Part shown: piece after piece, positions 9,332 to 14,871 of the stretch
How the letters are laid out: the number at the start of each line of letters is the position of its first letter
Numbering within the stretch: the stretch's first letter is position 1
Source: JAOUEE01 sp051011595
GTDB lineage: Bacteria; Actinomycetota; Acidimicrobiia; Acidimicrobiales; SHLQ01
DNA: 14,871 nucleotides
Assembly (NCBI GenBank): GCA_051011595.1
Contig: JBPCTQ010000258.1
Location: 1-14,871, forward strand
Direction of reading: 5' to 3'
Made by a program: the position numbers and the translations under genes
The notes under the pieces: generated by a model
The model's input: only the letters and a program-made list of their open reading frames with translations
Database searches by the model: none
What the model was told of the DNA's origin: nothing

Positions 9332-9343
9332 TTGGTGGCGCGG

Positions 9344-10573
9344 TCAGCTGTGGGTGAGGTGACCGGCCAGCACTTCGAAACTGGGTTTGGCCGTGCGCGC
9401 CGGGGTCAGCAGGCCACGCGGGTTCTCGAAGCCCGACAACCACTCGTAGCCGTCGATGGCCGTGTGCCAGAAGAGGCCGCGGACATCGATGCCGTCGGCC
9501 AGGGCGTGACGCACCTCGTCGATGGTCTCGCCCATGATCTGAGCGCGCCAGTCGTCGTCGTCGGTGGCCACCCCGGTGGACCCGATCACCAGTGGTCGGT
9601 CGGGAAGCTCCTCGGCCAGTCGACGGAGGGCCACACCCAGCTCCTCGGGCACCGGTACGAAACCCGAGCCGTCGACCCTTCCCCCCGCAGGGATCGGCAC
9701 GAAGCTGCCATCGGGTTCGATGCCGATCGGGTGGTCGTATCCCACCCCGATGTAGTCGAAGGCGTCGGCCAGTCCTTCGCGTTCGATCGGGGCCCGTCCC
9801 GGAAGCCGGAGCACACCGTCGCGTAGCGCTTCGATCCATGACGTCCACACCACCTGGTCCCACCGCTGGGCTTCGTCAGCCGCTTCGGAACCGGACCGAT
9901 GGACGGTGGGCAGACCGAAGACGGCCATGACCGGGTGATCACCCGACCGCAGCAGCCGCCACGCCTCCCACACCGCGGCCAGGGCCCCCTCGACCGCCTC
10001 ACGGGCCATCACCGGATCGGTGCGACCCGGCGGTCGGGTACCGAGCAGATGGCCGCGCAGGGCCATACCCACCGGATCCTCGATCGGCACCCAGCCGGCG
10101 ACCAGGTCATCGAACGCCTCGGCCATCACATCGACATGGCGAGCCCAGGTGAGACCCACCCCGCGCTCGTCGCGAAATCCCCGTTCGTCGTCGCCGAACC
10201 AACCGGGAAGCGAGCCGTTGACCAAGGTGATCCACGGTTCGATCCCCACCTCACGGGCGGAGCGGAGCACCTGCCGGTAGTGCTCGATCATGCCTCGGTC
10301 GACCACACCTGGTCGGGGCGAGATCCGGGCCCACTCCAGGGTCAGACGTTGATGGCGAAGACCGAGCTCGGCCAATCCGGCCAGATCGTCGGCGAAGTTG
10401 GTGAGCAGACCCGAACCGTCGCCCGAGATCGGTGCCCGGCCTTCACGCTCCCAGAGTGACCAATCGGCAGCCGGGCCCACACCCTCGCTGCCCACCGACG
10501 AGGACGTGCACCCCCACCAGAAGTCGGCCGGGAACCCGGACGGGGAGGCGGGGTCAGGCGTAGGAGAGCCCAC
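9344..10573 (-). CDS. Glycoside hydrolase family 1-like protein without canonical catalytic residues
   Basis: The protein has 409 residues; active GH1 enzymes usually have 440-480. The TIM-barrel framework is clear: FPADFWWGCTSS (14-25), the helix and strand around LAELGLRHQRLTLEWARISP (67-86), IEPWITL (111-117), and near the C-terminus DGIDVRGLFWHTAIDGYEW (360-378). The active site is rebuilt. The acid/base motif T-F-N-E-P reads P-I-E-D-P (163-167, Asp166). The nucleophile motif T-E-N-G reads G-S-T-G (331-334, Ser332). The sugar-binding YQIEG reads VGSEG (27-31), and the HW of the LYHW strand becomes NG (119-120). The late Glu-Trp pair (377-378) is kept. A pseudo-enzyme or a changed activity is inferred. 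The start is GTG 10573, 20 bases inside the upstream MaoC gene, with no ribosome-binding site, so translational coupling is likely. Confidence 0.85.
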   Translation of the reverse strand: MGSPTPDPASPSGFPADFWWGCTSSSVGSEGVGPAADWSLWEREGRAPISGDGSGLLTNFADDLAGLAELGLRHQRLTLEWARISPRPGVVDRGMIEHYRQVLRSAREVGIEPWITLVNGSLPGWFGDDERGFRDERGVGLTWARHVDVMAEAFDDLVAGWVPIEDPVGMALRGHLLGTRPPGRTDPVMAREAVEGALAAVWEAWRLLRSGDHPVMAVFGLPTVHRSGSEAADEAQRWDQVVWTSWIEALRDGVLRLPGRAPIEREGLADAFDYIGVGYDHPIGIEPDGSFVPIPAGGRVDGSGFVPVPEELGVALRRLAEELPDRPLVIGSTGVATDDDDWRAQIMGETIDEVRHALADGIDVRGLFWHTAIDGYEWLSGFENPRGLLTPARTAKPSFEVLAGHLTHS

Positions 10574-11405
10574 CGTTGTTGATCACCACGTTGTCGCCGA
10601 CACAGGTCTGGAAGACGGCCGTGCCGTCGCCGTTGTCCCAGATCTTGACGTCGAGCTGGTCGCCCGGCATCACCGGAGTGGAGAACCGGGCGTCCATGCC
10701 CTTGAAGCGGGCCGGATCGCTGTCGCACATGGCGTGCAGCAGGGCCCGACCGGTGAACCCGTAGGTACACAGGCCATGAAGGATCGGTTTGGGGAAACCG
10801 GCCGCGGTGGCGAAGGAAGGATCGCTGTGGAGCGGGTTGCGGTCGCCGTTGAGGCGATACAGAAGCGCCTGGTCGGGTCGGGTCTGATAACTCACCGTCT
10901 TGTCGGGGTCACGGTCGGGGGCCGCGTTGGCCGGTGCCGTCTTCTCTCGCTCACGCCCCCAGCCACCCTCGCCTCGGATGAACAAGGTGTTGGTCGACGA
11001 CCACATGGGATTGCCGTCGGTGTCGGACACGTTGTTCTCGAGCACCACCAGACAGGCCTTGCCCTTGTCGACGATGTCGGCCACCCGACTGACCCCGACC
11101 GCGGTGCCGGCCGCGGGTAGCGGTTGGTGCAAGGTGATGGCCTGCTCCCCGTGCACGAGCATGGCCAGGTTGAAGTCGCCGAAGTCGGGACCGACACCAG
11201 CTCCCATACCCAGCACGACCACCTGGGTGGGCAGGGCCTGCTGCTCGACGCCATTGGTGTTCTCGGTGGTGAACTCCAACTCTGCCCCGATGGGGTCGGA
11301 GACGCCGGCACCGACGCCCAGGGCGTAGAGCAAGCTGTCCTTCGACGTCCAGCTGAACTCACCGGGCTGGCCTTCGGCGCCGATGGCATCGGGGTTGATG
11401 GGCAT
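10554..11405 (-). CDS. MaoC-family (R)-specific enoyl-CoA hydratase, double hot-dog
   Basis: This 283-residue protein has two hot-dog domains, like hydratase 2 of peroxisomal MFE-2 and mycobacterial HtdY. The C-terminal domain carries the hydratase-2 motif YRLNGDRNPLHSDPSFA (183-199), with catalytic Asp188 and His193, followed by GFPKPILHG. The N-terminal half (about 10-150, with LLYALGVGAG and LPTQVVVLG) is the non-catalytic hot-dog that accommodates bulky or long acyl chains. It would hydrate trans-2-enoyl-CoA to (R)-3-hydroxyacyl-CoA in the cytoplasm, for fatty acid or sterol side-chain breakdown. The ATG at 11405 has GAGGAG 5 bases upstream. It is the first gene of a two-gene unit with the GH1-like gene, which it overlaps by 20 bases. 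Confidence 0.93.
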   Translation of the reverse strand: MPINPDAIGAEGQPGEFSWTSKDSLLYALGVGAGVSDPIGAELEFTTENTNGVEQQALPTQVVVLGMGAGVGPDFGDFNLAMLVHGEQAITLHQPLPAAGTAVGVSRVADIVDKGKACLVVLENNVSDTDGNPMWSSTNTLFIRGEGGWGREREKTAPANAAPDRDPDKTVSYQTRPDQALLYRLNGDRNPLHSDPSFATAAGFPKPILHGLCTYGFTGRALLHAMCDSDPARFKGMDARFSTPVMPGDQLDVKIWDNGDGTAVFQTCVGDNVVINNGGLSYA

Positions 11406-11432
11406 GGGGTCTCCTCGCTTGGTGTCGCAGGA

Positions 11433-11462
11433 ACGCTATTGGTGGTGGTGGCCGAATCCCAA
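11433..11462 (-). promoter_or_regulatory. Candidate promoter of the MaoC gene
   Basis: On the - strand, TTGGGA (11462-11457), an 18-base spacer and TAGCGT (11438-11433) fit a -35/-10 pair, with four of six matches and the TAnnnT form. The leader would be about 20-25 bases and would contain the GAGGAG ribosome-binding site. Confidence 0.35.
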
Positions 11463-11500
11463 TCCCACCGGATCGGAGCCGGCGCCCGCCTGGTGCCAGG

Positions 11501-12028
11501 ATGAACCCCGTGGTGCATGTCCGACCTCCAACCGCGGGTGCGGAGACCGACGCGGTCGTCACCCGGCTGCGATCGACCTTTGGTGCGACGGTCGCCCGCC
11601 GTGGTGCGCTGATCGATCCCGCCGCCGGGTCGCTGGTGGGTGCCTACCGACACGGCCGGTTGGCGGGTGTGCTCGCCTACGACGTGGAGGATGACCGGTG
11701 CGAGGTCGTGGCCATCGAGAGCTTCGATCAGCGCCAGGGCATCGGCACGGCATTGTTCGACAACGTGTTCGACACCGCCCGACGGCTCGGCTGTCGGCAA
11801 CTGTGGGTGGTCACCACCAACGACAACACCGGTGCGTTCGCCTTCTACCAGCGGTGGGGTATGGACCTGGTCGCCGTTCGCCTCGGTGCCGTTGATGCCG
11901 CCCGGGCTGGGATCAAGCTCACCATCCCGCTGGTCGGGGACGGAGAAGTGCCCATTCGCCACGAGCTCGAGCTGGCCGTCGAGATCGGGCAGGGTGCATC
12001 GGACCACACGATAGGTTCGCGCCGATGA
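11501..12028 (+). CDS. GNAT-family N-acetyltransferase
   Basis: This 175-residue protein has the acetyl-CoA pyrophosphate-binding loop QRQGIGTALF (77-86, Q-x-x-G-x-G). It is followed by the helix and by strand LWVVTTNDNTGAFAFYQRWGM (101-121), where Asn109 and the Tyr in FYQRWGM are in the positions usual for GNATs. The C-terminal PLVGDGEVPIRHELEL segment is found in a subgroup of small actinobacterial GNATs. The substrate is unknown. It starts at ATG 11501 with only a weak AGG close by. It is the first gene of a three-gene coupled unit; its TGA overlaps the next ATG (ATGA at 12025-12028). Confidence 0.88.
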   Translation: MNPVVHVRPPTAGAETDAVVTRLRSTFGATVARRGALIDPAAGSLVGAYRHGRLAGVLAYDVEDDRCEVVAIESFDQRQGIGTALFDNVFDTARRLGCRQLWVVTTNDNTGAFAFYQRWGMDLVAVRLGAVDAARAGIKLTIPLVGDGEVPIRHELELAVEIGQGASDHTIGSRR

Positions 12029-12369
12029 GTCGAACCCGAACCGACGAGGTGGTGACCGTCGCCTTCGTGGGGGCGGCCCCACCCGAGCGGGCCGGTGCGG
12101 TACACGCCTTCGAGACCGAGGTCCTTCGGCTCATGCCCACCCATGGTGCCCGGGTGGTGTTCCGTGGCCATCGGCGCGCCGGCCAGCCGACCGAGTTGCC
12201 CATGGAGTTCCACGTGCTCGAATTCCCGACCCGCGCCGCCTATCAGGCGTTCCTGGGCGATCCTCGGCGGGCCGAGGTGGTGGAGCGCCACGGTGAGGTG
12301 TTCACCACCAAGACGGTGGTCGAAGTAGAACCCATTCTCGGAGACGACCCACAGGGAGAGCGGCCGTGA
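12025..12369 (+). CDS. Small DUF1330-like dimeric alpha/beta-barrel protein
   Basis: This protein has 114 residues. The pattern of beta strand (VVTVAFVGA), helix (AGAVHAFETEVLRLM), strand with a conserved His-Gly-like turn (THGARVVFRGHR), strand (PMEFHVLEFP) and helix (AAYQAFLGDPRRAEV) is that of ferredoxin-like stress-response or DUF1330 proteins. Function is unknown and the family assignment is by fold pattern only. It overlaps its neighbours by 4 bases at both ends: ATGA with the acetyltransferase and GTGA with deoA. It is therefore firmly part of the deoA transcript. Confidence 0.75.
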   Translation: MSRTRTDEVVTVAFVGAAPPERAGAVHAFETEVLRLMPTHGARVVFRGHRRAGQPTELPMEFHVLEFPTRAAYQAFLGDPRRAEVVERHGEVFTTKTVVEVEPILGDDPQGERP

Positions 12370-13673
12370 ACGTTGTCGAGCTGATCGAACACAAACGCGA
12401 TGGTGGTGTGCTGACTGCCGACGAGATCCGCTGGCTCATCGAGGGCTACGTGGCCGGATCGGTCCCCGATTACCAGATGGCGGCCATGGCGATGGCGGTC
12501 TTCGTCAACGGCCTCGACAACGACGAGCTGGCCGTGTGGACCGACGCCATGCTCCACTCCGGTGAAGTCCTCGATCTGAGTGCCATCACCCGATCCAAGG
12601 TCGACAAACACTCCACCGGAGGTGTCGGTGACAAGGCGTCGATCCCGCTCGGCCCGATGGTGGCCGCGTGTGGTGTCGCCGTGCCGATGATGAGCGGACG
12701 AGGGCTGGGCCACACCGGTGGCACCCTCGACAAGCTCGAGACCATTCCCGGATTCACCACCGCCCTCGACCCCGACCGCTTCGCCGAGATCCTCTCCGAG
12801 ACGGGGCTGGTGTTGGCCGGCCAGTCCGAGACCCTCGTGCCGGCCGATCGCCGGCTGTATGCCCTCCGCGACGCCACCGGCACCGTGCCGTCGATCCCCT
12901 TGATTGCGTCGTCGATCATGTCCAAGAAGCTGGCCGAAGACCTCGACGGCCTCGTGCTCGACGTGAAGGTCGGATCCGGTGCCTTCATGACCAACATCGA
13001 CGATGCCCGCGCCCTGGCTCGCACCATGGTCGACATCGGGGCGGCCGAGGACACGCCCGTCGTGGCGCTGCTCACCGCCATGGACCAGCCCCTCGGCGCC
13101 GAGGTGGGCAACGCCACCGAGATCGTGGAGTCGGTGGCCGTGTTGCGCGGCGAGGGTCCGGGTGACCTCACCGAGGTCACCATGGCCCTGGGGGTCGAGA
13201 TGCTGATGTTGGCCGGTGTCGCGACCGACTCCGACGACGCCCGGAACCAGCTGCAACAGAGCATCCAGTCGGGGTCGGCGATGGAGCTGTTCGGTCGGGT
13301 GGTGCAGGCCCAAGGAGGCGATCCGGCGTTCATCACCGACCCGACCGTGCTGCCGCGAGCGCCGCACCAGGTCGAACTGCCGGCGCCTCGATCGGGTGTG
13401 ATCGATTGGTGTGATGCCCGGCGGGTCGGTGTGGCGGCCATGCGGTTGGGGGCCGGACGCCAGACCAAGGAAGACGACATCGATCCTGCGGTGGGTATCA
13501 CCGTGTTGGCCAAGGTCGGCCAGTCAGTGACCGAAGGCGAGCCGCTGGCCGTGTTGCATTACCGAGATCAGGATCGACTCGACGTTGCCCGACCGTTGGC
13601 CGCCGCGGCCTGGTCGATTGGTGACGCCGCCGACGAGCCGCCGTTGATCATCGAACGGTTGGCCGGATCGTGA
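12366..13673 (+). CDS. deoA: Thymidine phosphorylase
   Basis: This 435-residue enzyme converts thymidine plus phosphate to thymine and 2-deoxyribose 1-phosphate in nucleoside salvage. The phosphate- and sugar-binding stretch KVDKHSTGGVGDKAS (78-92) and the pyrimidine-nucleoside phosphorylase signature SGRGLGHTGGTLDKLE (110-125) are intact. The C-terminal alpha/beta domain (about 345-435) ends in the usual region containing KVGQSVTEGEPLAVLHY. Length is normal. It could also accept uridine, as Bacillus-type Pdp enzymes do. The GTG start has AGGGAGAG 5 bases upstream, and it overlaps the preceding gene (GTGA). Confidence 0.95.
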   Translation: MNVVELIEHKRDGGVLTADEIRWLIEGYVAGSVPDYQMAAMAMAVFVNGLDNDELAVWTDAMLHSGEVLDLSAITRSKVDKHSTGGVGDKASIPLGPMVAACGVAVPMMSGRGLGHTGGTLDKLETIPGFTTALDPDRFAEILSETGLVLAGQSETLVPADRRLYALRDATGTVPSIPLIASSIMSKKLAEDLDGLVLDVKVGSGAFMTNIDDARALARTMVDIGAAEDTPVVALLTAMDQPLGAEVGNATEIVESVAVLRGEGPGDLTEVTMALGVEMLMLAGVATDSDDARNQLQQSIQSGSAMELFGRVVQAQGGDPAFITDPTVLPRAPHQVELPAPRSGVIDWCDARRVGVAAMRLGAGRQTKEDDIDPAVGITVLAKVGQSVTEGEPLAVLHYRDQDRLDVARPLAAAAWSIGDAADEPPLIIERLAGS

Positions 13674-13674
13674 C

Positions 13675-13706
13675 CCGGTCAGCCCGCCATCGATCGGCTG
13701 GGCCGG
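13675..13706 (+). terminator. Hairpin between deoA and the CoA-transferase gene
   Basis: CCGG (13675-13678) plus CAGCC (13680-13684) pair with GGCTG (13696-13700) plus CCGG (13703-13706), a 9-bp stem with a 1x2 internal loop and an 11-base loop. It starts 2 bases after the deoA stop and ends 8 bases before the next start. There is no T-tract. It could be a terminator, an attenuator, or a structure affecting the weak ribosome-binding region of the next gene. Confidence 0.35.
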
Positions 13707-13713
13707 TCTGGCA

Positions 13714-14871
13714 GTGACGGCGCCGCTCACCGGCATACGGGTGGTTGATCTCACCGATGCCTCGGGTGAGCTGTGTGGCCGCATCCTGTCGGACCTGGGT
13801 GCGGAGGTCGTCAAGGTCGAACCCCCCGGTGGCTGTGAGGGTCGACGCCTGCCGCCCTGGCACGCCGACACCGGCGACTCCTTGTTCTGGAGAGCGTTCG
13901 GGCGGGGCAAGCAGAGTGTGGTGCTCGACCTCGACGATCCCGCCGATGGGGAGCGCTTGGCCGACCTGATCGCATCAGCCGACGTCGCGGTGTTGTCGGG
14001 ATCGATGTCCTCGCTGGGCCTCGACACCGATGCCCTCCGACAGCGGAACCCCGGTCTGATCCTGGCGTCGATCACGCCATACGGGACCACCGGCCCACGA
14101 GCGCACTGGCCGGCCGCCGATCTCACCGTCGAAGCGGCCGCCGGACGGTTGATGCTCCAGGGTGATGGCGACCGGCCCCCGGTGCCCATCGGGTTCCCCC
14201 AGAGTGGTCCCCAGGGTGCAGGGGCGGCGACGGCCGACATCGTGATCGCCCTCTACGAACGGGAGCGATCGGGTCGCGGTCAGGATCTCGACACCTCGAT
14301 GCAGATCGCCGTGACCTGGACGTTGATGAACGCCACTGGATACGGCGCCGTCACCGACGACGACCCGGCCAGTGCCGACGAACGCCGGGCCGAACCTCGA
14401 TCCGAGCTCACCCCCGGTGTGCCCTATCCCGGAGTGGAACGCGTGGCCGACGGTTGGGTGAGCATCACCCTGCCCGTGCTCGGGGCGGTCACGGTCGACA
14501 GCTTTGCTCGCCTCATGGGCTGGGTGGCCGCCGACGGCGCCCTCCCCGCCGATCTGGTCGGTGTGGAATGGGGCGACTTCGTCACGGCGGTTCGCACCGA
14601 CGAGTTGAGTCGGGCCGACGCGGGCCGGGGGATCACTGCTCTCCGCGCCTGGTTGTCCGGCCACACGAAGGCCGATCTGCACCGGCGAGCGGTGTCTGAA
14701 CGAGTGCTGTTGGCGCCGGTGGCCACGAGCGAAGACCTGCTGGCCGATCCCCAGCTGGCCGCTCGCGAGTTCTGGGTCGAGCGGGACCAGGTCCGCGAGG
14801 CCGGACCCTGGGCCCGAATGCCCCGCACGCCGCTCATCGACCCGACCCCTGCGCCCGACCTGGGCCAGCAC
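13714..14871 (+). CDS. CaiB/BaiF class III CoA-transferase, C-terminus cut by window edge
   Basis: An uninterrupted 386-codon frame begins at GTG 13714 and is still open at the last base. The N-terminus is TAPLTGIRVVDLTDASGELC, then ILSDLGAEVVKVEPPGG, the classic nucleotide-binding start of the family. ITPYGTTGPRAHW (about 125-137) is the mid-domain signature. The catalytic aspartate is most likely Asp193 in GQDLDTSMQ, the Asp that forms the acyl-anhydride in formyl-CoA transferase. The sequence reaches DPTPAPDLGQH, near the usual C-terminus, so about 10-20 residues are missing. It moves CoA between carboxylic acids; the substrate is unknown. The start lacks a clear ribosome-binding site and no ATG lies upstream in frame after the deoA stop. 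It lies 40 bases after deoA in the same direction. Confidence 0.9.
   Translation, partial: MTAPLTGIRVVDLTDASGELCGRILSDLGAEVVKVEPPGGCEGRRLPPWHADTGDSLFWRAFGRGKQSVVLDLDDPADGERLADLIASADVAVLSGSMSSLGLDTDALRQRNPGLILASITPYGTTGPRAHWPAADLTVEAAAGRLMLQGDGDRPPVPIGFPQSGPQGAGAATADIVIALYERERSGRGQDLDTSMQIAVTWTLMNATGYGAVTDDDPASADERRAEPRSELTPGVPYPGVERVADGWVSITLPVLGAVTVDSFARLMGWVAADGALPADLVGVEWGDFVTAVRTDELSRADAGRGITALRAWLSGHTKADLHRRAVSERVLLAPVATSEDLLADPQLAAREFWVERDQVREAGPWARMPRTPLIDPTPAPDLGQH

Noticed and set aside
11455..11466. Tandem AATCCC-AATCCC as a regulatory repeat
   Set aside because: Only two 6-base copies are present, partly overlapping the candidate MaoC -35 element. This is too little to support a site.
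12243..13367. A 374-codon - strand frame antisense to deoA
   Set aside because: deoA on the + strand carries the full phosphorylase signature. The antisense product is His/Gly-rich and featureless.
13975..14871. A 298-codon - strand frame reaching the right edge
   Set aside because: The + strand frame in the same place is a CaiB/BaiF CoA-transferase with its catalytic Asp and family signatures.

Overview
This 14.9-kb window is gene-dense, very GC-rich chromosomal DNA. It looks like an actinobacterium, and the class Acidimicrobiia is my best guess. The guess rests on strong G/C third-position bias, GTG starts, a likely leaderless promoter, an HtdY-like MaoC hydratase and a one-piece cytochrome b558 succinate dehydrogenase. 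I see no tRNA, rRNA, CRISPR array, insertion sequence or phage gene, and no gene-free stretch over 300 bases.

Layout from left to right. A possible 16-codon tail of a + strand gene ends at base 51. A DUF368-family polyprenyl-phosphate transporter lies on the - strand and is divergent from an alpha/beta hydrolase; the likely ATG codons of the two genes share one CATG palindrome. Next is a - strand succinate dehydrogenase operon, sdhC-sdhA-sdhB (transcribed right to left). It makes the membrane complex linking the TCA cycle to the quinone pool. Upstream of it, also on the - strand, is a glycoside hydrolase family 2-like protein whose expected nucleophile Glu is Ala. It is divergent from a MoxR/magnesium-chelatase-type AAA+ ATPase on the + strand with a convincing leaderless promoter. 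The ATPase converges, across a long hairpin, on a - strand GH1-like protein that has lost both catalytic glutamates and several sugar-binding residues. That gene overlaps an upstream MaoC-type enoyl-CoA hydratase by 20 bases.

To the right, a + strand cluster has a GNAT acetyltransferase, a small DUF1330-like protein and thymidine phosphorylase (deoA), joined by 4-base stop/start overlaps. After 40 bases comes a class III (CaiB/BaiF) CoA-transferase, which runs off the window still open.

Most of the window is ordinary metabolism: respiration, lipid-carrier recycling, fatty acyl-CoA chemistry and nucleoside salvage. The least explained part is the block at about 5.6-10.6 kb. There two glycoside-hydrolase-fold proteins, both lacking the canonical nucleophile, flank an AAA+ ATPase that has no VWA partner within the window. 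A joint function for this block is a hypothesis only.
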